Shown here one piece after another: positions 1 through 9,449 of a stretch of DNA of 64,000 nucleotides (the first letter of the stretch is position 1; the number at the start of each line of letters is the position of its first letter). A program made the translations under genes and the position numbers. Source of the stretch: Pseudomonas sessilinigenes (GTDB taxonomy: Bacteria > Pseudomonadota > Gammaproteobacteria > Pseudomonadales > Pseudomonadaceae); assembly GCF_003850565.1 (NCBI RefSeq), contig NZ_CP027706.1, forward strand, positions 3,906,001 to 3,970,000, written 5' to 3'. The notes under the pieces were generated by a model, which did not search any database, was not told the origin of the DNA, and saw only the letters and a program-made list of their open reading frames with translations.

Positions 1-243
1 AACTCGCGGGTGCACTGCCGTGAAGAAAGCAGCGGCAAGGACTACCACCTGACACTGGTCTATCCCCAGGATGCCAATGCCGACGAAGGCAAGATCTCCA
101 TCCTAGCGCCGGTGGGCAGCGCCTTGCTGGGGCTGCAGGTAGGGCAGTACATCGACTGGCCGGCCCCGGGCGGAAAGACCCTGAAACTGACGTTGCTGGA
201 AGTGGAATACCAGCCGGAAGCCGCAGGCGACTTCCACCTCTGA
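1..243 (+). CDS. rnk: Rnk, regulator of nucleoside diphosphate kinase (3' part)
   Basis: Only the last 80 or so codons are in the window; the frame is open from base 1 and ends at TGA 241-243. The visible part has the GreA/GreB C-terminal FKBP-like fold, with the ILAPVGSALLGLQVGQYIDW stretch typical of Rnk. Rnk binds RNA polymerase in the secondary channel and influences nucleoside diphosphate kinase levels and, in P. aeruginosa, alginate production (family knowledge). It converges on cyaA with a 7-bp gap, the arrangement seen in other pseudomonads. The first visible Met (base 10) is internal and is not the start. Confidence 0.85.
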   Translation, partial: NSRVHCREESSGKDYHLTLVYPQDANADEGKISILAPVGSALLGLQVGQYIDWPAPGGKTLKLTLLEVEYQPEAAGDFHL

Positions 244-250
244 TTCCTGT

Positions 251-3097
251 CTAGACCTGTTCGAGCGCGTCGTTCAAGGCACGCTCCAGGCTGGCCTTGT
301 AACGCAGATACAGAATGCTCGAACCTTGCCCATCACCGAGCAGGCCGGACAGGTCCAGATCGGTGATGTAGCAGCGGTAACGCTCCGGTTCGCGGCGCTG
401 CTCGACGATCTCCTGGACGACTGTGCTGAACAGTTGGTCGCCATATTCCAGCTCGGAAAACTCCCTTTGATTGCAGTACAGCGAGACTTGCACCTGACTC
501 GGTGCCGCCTTGCCGACGATTGCCTGCACATCATAAAAAGCCTTGTCGACCGGAGTCAGTGGTGCCGGCCGGGCCTCTACCCGGCGTGCTCGGGCGGTGC
601 CTGAGGGCAGTATCTGGAAGTAGAGTGTGTCTAAAGGTTTCTCGCTTGGAATGCTGTCCATGGGCAGCAGGGCCTCGCGCCGATAAAGGATCGACTGCAG
701 GAAGCGCTGCAAGGGCACCAGAAGGCTCTGCTCGTCGTGGTAGGGCAGGGTCTGTTGCCACAGGGCATTGTGCTCGTCCAGGACATAGAGCTCGGCCTGG
801 TCTTCGCTGATTCGGTAGAACACCTGGATGCAGTCCGGTTGGCCCATGGGCAGGATCAGTGCCAGGTCGTGATCCTCCAGGGCCATGGGGTCGAGGTGCA
901 GGGGGCTGTAGCGGGCCTGTTCCTGTCCCAGGTAGTCCAGCAGCGCGGCGGGGGTTGCCAGGGCCCGGTGCCGAACCTGGCCGGGCACCAGTTCGAGCAC
1001 GTGATAGTGCTGCTGGACCTGGATCAGGTAGCGATAGTTGAGCTGGCTGAGCAGCAGGTTCTGTGCGGTCTCGAACAGCTCTTCCACCCGGCGGGCGATG
1101 AATTGCGCACGGTTGTGGCAGAAGCAGCGGACCCGCAGCCGTGGCTGGGGGCCGGCAGGCAGGTTATTCAGGTAGTCGCGCAGGCAATCGAGCAGGGCAT
1201 GCTCGCTGTCGTAGCGACCCACCATGACCTCGTTCCAACTATTGAGGGTGACCTGGTCCAGGGTCAGCACCAGGTTCTCGCGAACCCCTGCGTAGCTCAG
1301 GGAATCGGTTCGCTCGGTGGTCATGTGGATGTTCAGCTCACGATGGTGCTTGAGCGGATCGACCCCCACGTTCACCAGGACCAGCACTTCGCTGGGCACG
1401 CTGGCATGCAGCAGTTGATCTTCGCTGGCGGCATTGAGCGGGAGGGCGACGGTTTGCTGCAGGCTGCCCAGCAGGTTGAACAGCTCGAACTCGCTCAGGT
1501 CGCTGCTGCCGGGATGCAAGGCCAGGCGGGTACTGCTGTCGATCACTCCGTTGCGATGACACCAGGTGAGCAGTTCCAGCAGCTCGCGGCTGCGTTTGAT
1601 CGGGGCGAAGTGTTCCCATTCCAGGGCCGTCAGGTTGCCGTTGTACAGGCCCCAGTGCGTCTGGCCGGGTTCCCTGCGGTTGGGCGATTGCACCAGGGTC
1701 AGGGTATCTTCCGCCAGGTCCGGGGCGATGCCCGGGTTGATGAATTCGATTTTCCCCGCCTTGCGTTCGAAGGCTGCGTACAAACGCCGGCCCAGTACGT
1801 TGAGGTCGCGCTTGTTGATCAGGCTGGCAGCTTGCTCGGTGCGGGCGAACTGGGTCAGGAAGCGATAGCTGTAGTTGAGCTCGTTGACCAGGGCGCGGCG
1901 TTCGCTGCCGACCTGGCGCACTTTCCACTGGCTACGGCTGTCGAGCAGTGCCAGCTGGCGGTGGTCCCAGCCCCATTCGTCAGCCAGGCGCTCCAGCAGC
2001 GCCCGTTGCCAGCTCGGGCTGCGAGAGCCATTGCCGGCCGTCAGCTTGCGATTGACCTTGAGGTAAAGGCTGCGACGTACCAGCTCGAGGCGCTCGGGTT
2101 CGCCGCGGGCCTTGAGGTACTCCTCTATGCGCCGGTAGACCACGATGTACGGGTCCAGCTCGTCCAAGTCCAGGCGATTGGCGAACACGGCCTGCTTGAA
2201 GCGCAGGCTCAGGCACTGGACCTGCGGATGCTCGCTGGCATAGACCTCGATCAGCAATAGCTTGAGTACGGACTTGTAGGGCGACTCGATGCCCTTGAAC
2301 AACTGCCAGAGCCCGGCTCCGATGAATTCCCCGGGAGGAATCCGCGCCATGTGCCCCAGGTCGAGGTTTTCCTCGGCAGAGACGAAGCGCTTGGACAGCA
2401 GCGTGTGGATGTATTGCTCGTAGCGAGACTCCTCGTACACCGGCACCAGCCACCACAGGGGGGTGCGCCCGGCCAGCCAGATGGCGGTGCGATAGAACTC
2501 ATCCAGCAGCAGGTAGTGCTGGGTGGTGCCGCAATCGTCCGAGCTGAGCTGGGTATCGCGTTCGCCACGGACGAAGCGGCTCGGATCGATGAGGAAGAAA
2601 TGCGCTTCGGCGCCCTGGCTCTCGGCCCAGGTTTCCAGCAACTGGCATTTCTTCTGCAACTCGGCCAGTTCGTTTTCACTCAGGTTCGAGGCGTGGCAGA
2701 CCCATACGTCCATATCGCTCTGGTCGGCTTGGGCCAGGGTGCCCAGGCTGCCCATGAGGAACAGGCCATGGATCGGTCGCGGTGGGTTGCCGTGGCGCGC
2801 CTTGTAGGAAAAGGAACGGGTCAGGCGCTGGGCCTCGGCCAGTGCAGCCGGGTCGGGCTCATAGTTGGACAGGCCCGCAGGAGTTGCACCGGAGACATAG
2901 CCGGGGAGCAATGGGTGATTGACGTGAAAGAACAGCGGCAGCAGGTTGAGGACCAGTTGCTGGCGGGCCGACAAGCCCTCCATGGCCCGGGTCATGCGTC
3001 CTTCGTTGAGGGTGAGAAAGCGTGCACGGAGCTTGCTTAGAACCTTGCGATCGATTCCTTCATCCAGGTCGGGACGGATTTCATGGGTATGGGGCAT
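251..3097 (-). CDS. cyaA: Class I adenylate cyclase
   Basis: Makes cAMP from ATP in the cytoplasm; cAMP activates Vfr/CRP-type regulators. The product has 948 residues, in the range of pseudomonad class I cyclases. The N-terminal catalytic domain shows the nucleotidyltransferase signature: G116-S117 followed by D128 and D130 in the DMDVWVC stretch. The C-terminal half is the less conserved regulatory part. The start is the first Met of the frame, beginning MPHTHEIRPDLDEG, with no strong Shine-Dalgarno sequence before it. The gene stands alone, converging on rnk. Confidence 0.95.
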   Translation of the reverse strand: MPHTHEIRPDLDEGIDRKVLSKLRARFLTLNEGRMTRAMEGLSARQQLVLNLLPLFFHVNHPLLPGYVSGATPAGLSNYEPDPAALAEAQRLTRSFSYKARHGNPPRPIHGLFLMGSLGTLAQADQSDMDVWVCHASNLSENELAELQKKCQLLETWAESQGAEAHFFLIDPSRFVRGERDTQLSSDDCGTTQHYLLLDEFYRTAIWLAGRTPLWWLVPVYEESRYEQYIHTLLSKRFVSAEENLDLGHMARIPPGEFIGAGLWQLFKGIESPYKSVLKLLLIEVYASEHPQVQCLSLRFKQAVFANRLDLDELDPYIVVYRRIEEYLKARGEPERLELVRRSLYLKVNRKLTAGNGSRSPSWQRALLERLADEWGWDHRQLALLDSRSQWKVRQVGSERRALVNELNYSYRFLTQFARTEQAASLINKRDLNVLGRRLYAAFERKAGKIEFINPGIAPDLAEDTLTLVQSPNRREPGQTHWGLYNGNLTALEWEHFAPIKRSRELLELLTWCHRNGVIDSSTRLALHPGSSDLSEFELFNLLGSLQQTVALPLNAASEDQLLHASVPSEVLVLVNVGVDPLKHHRELNIHMTTERTDSLSYAGVRENLVLTLDQVTLNSWNEVMVGRYDSEHALLDCLRDYLNNLPAGPQPRLRVRCFCHNRAQFIARRVEELFETAQNLLLSQLNYRYLIQVQQHYHVLELVPGQVRHRALATPAALLDYLGQEQARYSPLHLDPMALEDHDLALILPMGQPDCIQVFYRISEDQAELYVLDEHNALWQQTLPYHDEQSLLVPLQRFLQSILYRREALLPMDSIPSEKPLDTLYFQILPSGTARARRVEARPAPLTPVDKAFYDVQAIVGKAAPSQVQVSLYCNQREFSELEYGDQLFSTVVQEIVEQRREPERYRCYITDLDLSGLLGDGQGSSILYLRYKASLERALNDALEQV

Positions 3098-3262
3098 TTC
3101 AAGCGGAGCTCGAACGTGGCGGAGTCAGGGTGTAGCCAGTCTACCGGCAGACAGGGCTGACTCTTAAGCTGATTTTATTTTTGACGCCAGATTTCTAACG
3201 CATTGGTGCAAGGCAGCCTACGGAATCCCGACGGACGGGAGTCCCGCAGGCGAGGGAAGTCT

Positions 3263-3508
3263 TCAGGCGGTTTCGGCGACGTTGAGGATGGTCAGGAGGC
3301 CCTGGGCATGTTCGGCGGCATCCCGGCCGAGGCTGGTGAGGTAGCCACCATCGGGCTGGGTGATCAGTTCCTTGGCATGCAGGCGCTTGGCGGCTGCGAT
3401 AGCGCTGGGGGTAGCGGTCTGATGGATCTTCAGGCCTTCCTGGGAACTGTCCAGGTTGAAGAGTGCAAGGATTTCCAGTTCGGCAACCAACTCAGGGGTA
3501 TACGACAT
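3263..3508 (-). CDS. TIGR02647 family small protein
   Basis: An 81-residue soluble protein. The sequence resembles the pseudomonad family TIGR02647: a helical N-terminus followed by a winged-helix-like segment (AAAKRLHAKELI and then a TQPDGGYLT beta-wing). Function is unknown; a DNA-binding role is only suggested by the fold. The start is supported by GGAG 6 nt before ATG. It lies upstream of cyaA on the same strand but 165 bp away, so it is probably transcribed separately. Confidence 0.75.
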   Translation of the reverse strand: MSYTPELVAELEILALFNLDSSQEGLKIHQTATPSAIAAAKRLHAKELITQPDGGYLTSLGRDAAEHAQGLLTILNVAETA

Positions 3509-3677
3509 AAGGACTCCAGACTTTCTAGGAATGAGAGGTCAGCGTTCTTAAGGTGACCGCACAAGGGCGGTGTGTCCAGCGTTCGCTGAGTACTTTTGCA
3601 GCCAATGGCAGCGGTGTTTGGCCGCAGGGTGGTTGCAGTGTAGTCAGGCGCTGGGCGAAAGGTCGTATCAGGTGCAT

Positions 3678-3702
3678 GGAGCGTTGCAGGGGGCAACGCT
3701 CC
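3678..3702. terminator. Hairpin between two small minus-strand genes
   Basis: Perfect 10-bp inverted repeat GGAGCGTTGC/GCAACGCTCC with a 5-nt loop, just 3' of the acidic 94-residue gene read on the minus strand. No U-run follows, so it may be a Rho-dependent end or an RNA-stabilising hairpin. Confidence 0.45.
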
Positions 3703-3712
3703 GGCGGGAGCT

Positions 3713-3997
3713 TCACTGTTTCTCGGGAGGCAGTTCCGGCAGGGCACGCAAGGCCGCTTCGTACCACTGGGTGTCGAAAGGCCGGTCTTCCTCGAGGATC
3801 GCATCGATCTCGATGGCCAGGACATGGGCCATCAGGTTGAGGATTTCGTCCCGTTCGTAGCCCACCAGGGTCAGCTTGTTGAAGGTGGCCTTGGCAGCCG
3901 GCGGGTTGTCGCTTTCAATCTGGTTCTCGATCGCTTCGACCAGGGTATTTTCGGCGAACTCTTCTTCGTCGTTGTCGATATCGGTTGGCTCGCTCAT
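3713..3997 (-). CDS. Conserved acidic hypothetical protein
   Basis: A 94-residue, strongly acidic cytoplasmic protein; I do not recognise a named domain. The start is ATG 3997 (MSEPTDIDNDEEEFAEN) because it has GAGGAG about 7 nt upstream; an upstream in-frame Met lacks this. The N-terminal 15 residues are largely Asp/Glu. The middle (ATFNKLTLVGYERDEILNLMAHVLAIEIDAIL) is predicted helical and amphipathic. It is adjacent to the TIGR02647 gene and divergent from the glutathione transferase. No signal peptide or membrane segment is visible. Confidence 0.7.
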   Translation of the reverse strand: MSEPTDIDNDEEEFAENTLVEAIENQIESDNPPAAKATFNKLTLVGYERDEILNLMAHVLAIEIDAILEEDRPFDTQWYEAALRALPELPPEKQ

Positions 3998-4121
3998 GGC
4001 AGGCTCCTCAAGGAAAGGACGCCAGTCTACTCGCATTCAGGGAAGTGATGCTGCTGGCCAGAGTGGCAGGGACCTTCTATAAAAAATGCTGCCAACCCCT
4101 GAACGGCCTGGAGGCTAAGTG

Positions 4122-4781
4122 ATGCTCAAGCTTTATGGTTTTTGTGTCAGTAACTACTACAACATGGTCAAGCTGGCGCTGCTGGAAAAAGGACTGACTT
4201 TCGAGGAGGTGGCGTTCTACGCCGGCCAGGCGCCAGAGGCGCTGGCTATCAGTCCTCGTGGCAAGGTACCGGTCTTGCAGGTGGCCCAAGGGTTCATCAA
4301 TGAAACCAGCGTCATCCTCGAATACCTCGAGCAGACCCGGTCGGGACCGGCGCTGTTGCCGGGCGAACCGTTCCAGCGGGCCCAGGTGCTGGCGCTGGCC
4401 AGGGAAATCGAGTTGTACATCGAGTTGCCGGCACGTACCTGTTACCCCGAGGCTTTTTTCGGCATGACGGTGCCGGAGGCAATCAAGCAGAAGGCCAAGG
4501 CTGACTTGCAGCTCGGTTTTTCCGCGTTGGCGCGGCATGCTCGGTTCTCGCCTTATGTCGCTGGCGATAGCCTGACTGTGGCGGACCTGTACTTTCTCTA
4601 CAGCGTGAGCCTGGCCCGGACGGTTGGGCAGAAATTGTTCGAGGTGGATTTCCTGGCGGCGATGCCGGAGGCGAAGGCCCTGCTGGAGCGCTTGGAGCAG
4701 TTACCCAATGTCCAGCGTATTGCGGCAGACAGGGAGGCAGCGATGCCGCAGTTCCTGGCCATGGTGGCGGCCAGGAAGTAA
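4122..4781 (+). CDS. Glutathione S-transferase family protein
   Basis: A 219-residue cytosolic GST-fold protein. The N-terminal thioredoxin-like domain (residues 1-78) has LYGFCVSNYYNMVKLALLEKG, the cis-Pro motif GKVPVLQV and the ETSVILEYL glutathione-binding segment. The C-terminal all-helical domain contains LTVADLYFLYSV, the conserved N-capping box of GSTs. Start ATG 4122 is preferred to GTG 4119 because GGAGG at 4110-4114 is 7 nt from the ATG. The substrate cannot be told from sequence. It is a single gene converging on argH. Confidence 0.88.
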   Translation: MLKLYGFCVSNYYNMVKLALLEKGLTFEEVAFYAGQAPEALAISPRGKVPVLQVAQGFINETSVILEYLEQTRSGPALLPGEPFQRAQVLALAREIELYIELPARTCYPEAFFGMTVPEAIKQKAKADLQLGFSALARHARFSPYVAGDSLTVADLYFLYSVSLARTVGQKLFEVDFLAAMPEAKALLERLEQLPNVQRIAADREAAMPQFLAMVAARK

Positions 4782-4810
4782 CCGCGCCCTTGCGGGTGCG
4801 GCTTTGCTGG

Positions 4811-4840
4811 CAGCCTGGGGCGATCTACCACCCCAGGCTG
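4811..4840. terminator. Hairpin between GST gene and argH
   Basis: Perfect 10-bp inverted repeat CAGCCTGGGG/CCCCAGGCTG with a 10-nt loop, between the two convergent stop codons. No long T-run on either side. Confidence 0.5.
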
Positions 4841-4850
4841 GCGCAATGAC

Positions 4851-6245
4851 TCAGCGACTGGCCAGCAAGGCCTGGCCGCGGATCACGGCGGCCCGGACCT
4901 GGGCCGGAGCCGTGCCACCGATGTGGTTGCGGGCATTGACCGAACCTTCGAGCGTCAGCACGGCGAACACGTCCTGTTCGATCTGGTCGCTGAACTGGCG
5001 CAGTTCTTCCAGGCTCATTTCCGCCAGGTCCTTGCCGGTGTCCACGCCATGCTTCACGGCATGGCCGACGATTTCGTGGCAGTCGCGAAACGGCAGGCCG
5101 CGGCGGACCAGGTAGTCGGCGAGGTCCGTGGCGGTGGAGAAGCCGCGCAGGGCCGCCTCGCGCATGATGCTGTGCTTGGGCTTGATGGCCGGAATCATGT
5201 CGGCGAAGGCGCGCAGCGAATCGCGCAGGGTGTCGGCGGCGTCGAACAGCGGCTCCTTGTCTTCCTGGTTGTCCTTGTTGTAGGCCAGGGGCTGGCCCTT
5301 CATCAGGGTCAGCAGGCCCATCAGTGCACCGAACACCCGGCCGCTCTTGCCGCGTACCAGTTCCGGCACGTCGGGGTTCTTCTTTTGCGGCATGATCGAG
5401 CTGCCAGTGCAGAAGCGGTCCGGCAGGTCGATGAACTGGAACTGCGCGCTAGTCCATAGCACCAGCTCTTCGGAAAAACGCGACAGGTGCATCATCGCCA
5501 CGCTGGCGGCGGCGCAGAATTCAATGGCGAAGTCACGGTCCGACACGCTGTCCAGGGAGTTGCCGCCTACTGCTTCGAAGCCCAGCAGTTGGCAGGTCAG
5601 TTCGCGGTCGATCGGGTAGGTGGTACCCGCCAGGGCCGCACTGCCAAGTGGCATGCGGTTGGTGCGCTTGCGGCAGTCCACCAGGCGTTCGTAATCGCGG
5701 CTGAGCATCTCGAACCAGGCCAGCATATGGTGGCCGAAGGTCACAGGCTGGGCGGTCTGCAGGTGGGTGAAGCCCGGCATGATGCTGTCGGCTTCACGCT
5801 CGGCCAGCTCCAGCAGGCCTTTTTGCAGGCGGGTGATTTCGCCGAGGATCAGGTCGATCTCGTCGCGCAGCCACAGGCGGATATCGGTGGCCACCTGGTC
5901 ATTGCGACTGCGCCCGGTGTGCAACTTCTTGCCGGTGATTCCGATGCGGTCTGTCAGGCGTGCCTCGATGTTCATGTGTACGTCTTCAAGGTCCACGCGC
6001 CAGTCGAAGCTGCCGGCCTCGATCTCGCCCTGGATGGTCTTCAGGCCGTCGATGATGCTGTCGCGTTCGGCATCGGTGAGTACACCGACCTTGGCCAGCA
6101 TCGTGGCGTGGGCGATCGAGCCCATGATGTCGTGGCGATACAGGCGCTGGTCGAAATTGACAGAGGCGGTGAAGCGGGCGACGAAGGCGTCGACGGGTTC
6201 ACTGAAGCGGCCGCCCCAGGACTGATTGGTCTTGTCAGTGCTCAT
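4851..6245 (-). CDS. argH: Argininosuccinate lyase
   Basis: Last step of arginine synthesis: argininosuccinate to arginine plus fumarate. The product has 464 residues, the usual ArgH length, counted from ATG 6245 ([17 protein letters not shown]). The frame runs further upstream but the extra residues do not match the family. The fumarase/aspartase superfamily signature [12 protein letters not shown] lies around residues 279-290. Other ArgH hallmarks are [13 protein letters not shown] and [11 protein letters not shown]. It is divergent from algR across a 610-bp spacer; in P. aeruginosa the algZ (fimS) kinase gene sits here. Confidence 0.96.
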   Translation of the reverse strand: MSTDKTNQSWGGRFSEPVDAFVARFTASVNFDQRLYRHDIMGSIAHATMLAKVGVLTDAERDSIIDGLKTIQGEIEAGSFDWRVDLEDVHMNIEARLTDRIGITGKKLHTGRSRNDQVATDIRLWLRDEIDLILGEITRLQKGLLELAEREADSIMPGFTHLQTAQPVTFGHHMLAWFEMLSRDYERLVDCRKRTNRMPLGSAALAGTTYPIDRELTCQLLGFEAVGGNSLDSVSDRDFAIEFCAAASVAMMHLSRFSEELVLWTSAQFQFIDLPDRFCTGSSIMPQKKNPDVPELVRGKSGRVFGALMGLLTLMKGQPLAYNKDNQEDKEPLFDAADTLRDSLRAFADMIPAIKPKHSIMREAALRGFSTATDLADYLVRRGLPFRDCHEIVGHAVKHGVDTGKDLAEMSLEELRQFSDQIEQDVFAVLTLEGSVNARNHIGGTAPAQVRAAVIRGQALLASR

Positions 6246-6438
6246 GAATTCGCTCGTGATCTGCTGAAGGAAGATGGCGTGAAAAACAGGCGCCGATGAT
6301 AGCAGGGTTGCCCAGGCTGGCGCTGGCACTGGTCGGCAGCTTTTTACCTGCGACTCTTGGACCGCTTGCTGGCGCTCCTGGTGGCGCGGAGACTGGAACC
6401 GGTGCGCCTGGGCGAGGTCGGTTGCCTGGGTGCCGAAG

Positions 6439-6452
6439 GTGATATCGATCAA
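6439..6452. promoter_or_regulatory. Candidate Anr/FNR box
   Basis: GTGAT-ATCG-ATCAA matches the TTGAT-N4-ATCAA consensus of Anr/FNR sites in 9 of 10 fixed positions. It is about 190 bp upstream of the argH start and 400 bp upstream of algR. A chance match is possible. Confidence 0.35.
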
Positions 6453-6480
6453 ACGATATTTCTCGATTGAGCAATATCGT
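6453..6480. promoter_or_regulatory. Operator-like inverted repeat
   Basis: Perfect dyad ACGATATT-N12-AATATCGT directly next to the Anr-like box. The size and spacing fit a dimeric regulator site. The cognate protein is unknown. Confidence 0.4.
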
Positions 6481-6855
6481 CTTGGCAACCGTCTACAGTT
6501 GGACAGGAGGATCGGCACAATTGCGTAGCGCCAGCCAGGTGCTCGCCGTGGGGCCGACCAACGAGTTCACTCCGCGCAGGGCAAGCAATCCGTCCATGAA
6601 ACGAGGCGGGTGCGGCCAGGGTGGGCGGCGGCCACACAACGAGGGGGGCTTTGTGTTGAGTATCAGCATTCCCTGCGACGTCGTCGCGCATTCAACGGTC
6701 TTGGGCGGTATCGGGCAGGTCCGGGTAAATATTGATGCCCGACTTGCGGCACTTTTTGGCCTTCGCACTAGTCTTAGCGTGGATCGCCGTGACGGACGTC
6801 ACTCCACCTGTCTACGCTATCCTTGTGCGAGACTCACGCAGGAATCCAGCGCAAT

Positions 6856-7602
6856 ATGAATGTCCTGATCGTTGATGACGAACCCCTAGCCCGTGAGCGC
6901 CTGAGCCGCATGGTCGGCGAGCTTGAGGGATACAGTGTCCTGGAGCCCAGCGCCACCAGTGGCGAAGAGGCATTGAGCCTGATCGACAGCCTGAAGCCGG
7001 ATATCGTCCTGCTCGATGTGCGCATGCCTGGCCTGGATGGCCTGCAGGTTGCCGGCAAGCTGTGCGAGCGCGAGACACCCCCGGCCCTGGTGTTTTGCGC
7101 AGCACCGGACGAATTTGCCCTTGAAGCTTTCAATGGCAGTGGCGTCGGTCACCTGGCCAAGCCGGTCCGCCCCGAACTACTGCTCGAAGCCCTGAAAAAG
7201 GCCGACAAGCCCACCCGTGTGCAACTGGCTGCCCTGACCCGGCCTGCAGCAGAGTCGGGCACGGGTCCGCGCAGTCATATCAGTGCTCGTACCCGCAAGG
7301 GGATCGAGCTGATTCCGTTGGCCCAGGTGGTGTATTTCATCGCCGATCACAAGTACGTGACTCTGCGCCATGAGCATGGCGAGGTGCTGCTGGACGAGCC
7401 CTTGAAAGCCCTGGAAGACGAGTTTGGCGAGCGCTTCGTGCGCATTCACCGTAACGCGCTGGTGGCCCGTGAGCGCATCGAACGCCTGCAGCGCACGCCC
7501 CTGGGGCACTTCCAGCTGTATCTCAAGGGGCTCAATGGCGATGCGTTGATCGTCAGCCGGCGCCATGTCGCAGGTGTGCGCAAGATGATGCAGCAGCTCT
7601 AG
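6856..7602 (+). CDS. algR: Alginate/virulence response regulator AlgR
   Basis: A 248-residue LytTR-type response regulator. The receiver domain (1-120) has the acidic pair D7-D8, phosphoacceptor D54 in LLDVRMPGLDG, and a conserved Lys in HLAKPVRPE. The C-terminal LytTR DNA-binding domain (about 140-245) has the FIADHKYVTLRHEHGEVLLDEPL and FVRIHRNALVAR motifs. In P. aeruginosa AlgR controls algD, algC, type IV pilus and rhamnolipid genes. Start ATG 6856 gives the family N-terminus MNVLIVDDEPLARERL. No AlgZ/FimS kinase gene precedes it. hemC follows after 125 bp. Confidence 0.95.
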   Translation: MNVLIVDDEPLARERLSRMVGELEGYSVLEPSATSGEEALSLIDSLKPDIVLLDVRMPGLDGLQVAGKLCERETPPALVFCAAPDEFALEAFNGSGVGHLAKPVRPELLLEALKKADKPTRVQLAALTRPAAESGTGPRSHISARTRKGIELIPLAQVVYFIADHKYVTLRHEHGEVLLDEPLKALEDEFGERFVRIHRNALVARERIERLQRTPLGHFQLYLKGLNGDALIVSRRHVAGVRKMMQQL

Positions 7603-7727
7603 GCCGCGAATGCGAGGGTAGCGGCAAGAGGCCTGGCAGCGGGAGGACGCTGGCTTTCTGATACAAGTCAAAGCAGCTTTGGCTGAGCTGTTATCATCTG
7701 CCGTATCTATTCAGTACGGATTGATCC

Positions 7728-8669
7728 ATGTCCTCTCGCGAAATCCGCATCGCTACCCGCAAAAGTGCCTTGGCCTTGTGGCAGGCCGAATACGTCAAAG
7801 CCCGTCTGCAAGAGGCTCATCCAGGCCTTGCCGTGACTCTTGTGCCCATGGTCAGTCGCGGTGACAAACTGCTGGACTCGCCCCTGTCGAAAATCGGTGG
7901 CAAGGGCCTGTTCGTCAAAGAGCTGGAGACCGCGCTGCTGGAGAACCAGGCCGATATTGCCGTGCACTCGATGAAAGATGTGCCCATGGACTTCCCCGAA
8001 GGCTTGGGCCTGTTTTGCATCTGCGAGCGTGAAGATCCGCGCGACGCCTTTGTCTCCAATACCTTCGCCAGTCTCGACGAATTACCGCCCGCCAGCGTGG
8101 TCGGCACCTCCAGCCTGCGTCGCCAGGCCCAGCTCCTGGCGCGCCGCCCGGACCTGCAGATCCGCTTCTTGCGTGGCAACGTCAACACTCGCCTGGCCAA
8201 GCTGGATGCCGGTGAATATGACGCGATCATCCTCGCCGCGGCTGGCCTGATCCGCTTGGGCTTTGAAGGCCGTATTCGTTCCTCCATCAGTGTCGAGGAC
8301 AGCCTTCCGGCGGGTGGCCAGGGTGCCGTAGGCATCGAATGCCGCAGTGCCGACACAGAAATCCACGCCTTGCTGGCGCCCTTGCATCACGCCGACACCG
8401 CCAGCCGGGTCACGGCCGAGCGAGCGCTGAACAAGCATCTCAATGGCGGCTGCCAGGTGCCGATCGCCTGCTACGCCGTATTGGAGGGCGAGCAGCTCTG
8501 GTTGCGCGGCCTGGTAGGCGAGCCCAGCGGTGGCATGTTGCTCAGTGCCCAGGCCCGCGGCTCGCGCGAGCGTGCTGCCGAACTGGGTGTACAAGTGGCG
8601 GACGAACTGTTGTCCCAGGGTGCTGGTGACATCCTGCGCGCCGTTTATGGCGAGGCGGGAGAAGAGTGA
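7728..8669 (+). CDS. hemC: Hydroxymethylbilane synthase (porphobilinogen deaminase)
   Basis: Joins four porphobilinogen units into hydroxymethylbilane in heme, siroheme and cobalamin synthesis. 313 residues. Cys242 in NGGCQVPIA is the attachment site of the dipyrromethane cofactor. The substrate-binding basic motifs [19 protein letters not shown] and [16 protein letters not shown] are present. First gene of hemC-hemD-hemX-hemY; its stop overlaps the hemD start. Confidence 0.97.
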   Translation: MSSREIRIATRKSALALWQAEYVKARLQEAHPGLAVTLVPMVSRGDKLLDSPLSKIGGKGLFVKELETALLENQADIAVHSMKDVPMDFPEGLGLFCICEREDPRDAFVSNTFASLDELPPASVVGTSSLRRQAQLLARRPDLQIRFLRGNVNTRLAKLDAGEYDAIILAAAGLIRLGFEGRIRSSISVEDSLPAGGQGAVGIECRSADTEIHALLAPLHHADTASRVTAERALNKHLNGGCQVPIACYAVLEGEQLWLRGLVGEPSGGMLLSAQARGSRERAAELGVQVADELLSQGAGDILRAVYGEAGEE

Positions 8670-9433
8670 CCGATTGGCGCCTGCTGCTGACCCGGCCGAC
8701 CGAAGACTGTGCCGCGCTGGCAGCGGTCCTGGCCGAGTCCGGTGTTTCCAGCAGTTGCCTGCCATTGCTTGAGATCCAGGCCTTGCCTGTCACAGACATC
8801 CAGCGCTCGTGCCTGCTTGAGCTGGAGCATTATTGTGCGGTGATCGTGGTCAGCAAGCCGGCTGCGAGCCTGGTCCTGGAACTGCTGCGTGAATACTGGC
8901 CGCAGCCACCGGCACAGAGTTGGTTCTGCGTCGGGGCTGGAACGGGGCAGATCCTGGCGGATGCCGGGTTGCAGGTGTTTTATCCACAGGCCGGTGATGA
9001 CAGCGAAGCCTTGCTAGAACTTCCCCAATTGCGCGAGGCTATCGCTCGGTCCGAGCCACGAGTGCTGATCGTGCGTGGAGAAGGAGGGCGCGAACTGCTC
9101 TCTGAGCGTTTGCGCAGCCAAGGTGCTAGTGTCGATTATCTGGAACTCTATCGTCGATGCTTGCCGCACTACGCCGAAGGTACGCTGCTCCAGCGGATTC
9201 TGGGGGAACGCTTGAACGGGCTGGTGGTCAGCAGTGGACAGGGTTTCAGCCACCTGCAGCAACTGGCCGGTCCGGCCTGGCCGCAGTTGGCGAAGATGCC
9301 ATTGTTTGTTCCAAGTCCCCGGGTCGCTGAAATAGCGCGTGCCGCCGGGGCGGAAAAAGTTGTGGATTGCCGCGGCGCCAGTGCCGCGGCTTTGCTAACG
9401 GCGCTACGGGAGCAACCCGTGCCCGTTCTCTAA
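8666..9433 (+). CDS. hemD: Uroporphyrinogen-III synthase
   Basis: Cyclises hydroxymethylbilane with inversion of ring D to uroporphyrinogen III. 255 residues, normal for the family. Two alternating Rossmann-like domains, with [13 protein letters not shown] at the start and [12 protein letters not shown] near the middle, followed by the conserved Tyr region [13 protein letters not shown] start 8666 overlaps the hemC stop (GTGA), which implies translational coupling. Confidence 0.95.
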   Translation: MTDWRLLLTRPTEDCAALAAVLAESGVSSSCLPLLEIQALPVTDIQRSCLLELEHYCAVIVVSKPAASLVLELLREYWPQPPAQSWFCVGAGTGQILADAGLQVFYPQAGDDSEALLELPQLREAIARSEPRVLIVRGEGGRELLSERLRSQGASVDYLELYRRCLPHYAEGTLLQRILGERLNGLVVSSGQGFSHLQQLAGPAWPQLAKMPLFVPSPRVAEIARAAGAEKVVDCRGASAAALLTALREQPVPVL

Positions 9434-9449
9434 CACAAAGGATGGATAC

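Larger units (their letters stand above)
6246..6855. other. 610-bp argH-algR spacer without a convincing gene
   Basis: I see no coding sequence I can support. Frames on both strands give low-complexity or unrecognisable peptides, and none resembles the AlgZ/FimS histidine kinase. The spacer must hold the argH and algR promoters. It contains an Anr-like box and an adjoining inverted repeat, listed separately. The algR-proximal 150 bp are less GC-rich than the rest. Confidence 0.6.

Noticed and set aside
737..2260. Long antisense frame opposite cyaA (507 codons)
   Set aside because: Composition (Gln, Val, His, Gly-rich) is the mirror of a GC-rich real gene; no family likeness and no ribosome site.
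6467..6859. Coding frames in the argH-algR spacer as a remnant of algZ
   Set aside because: None of the translations shows kinase motifs or any family likeness.
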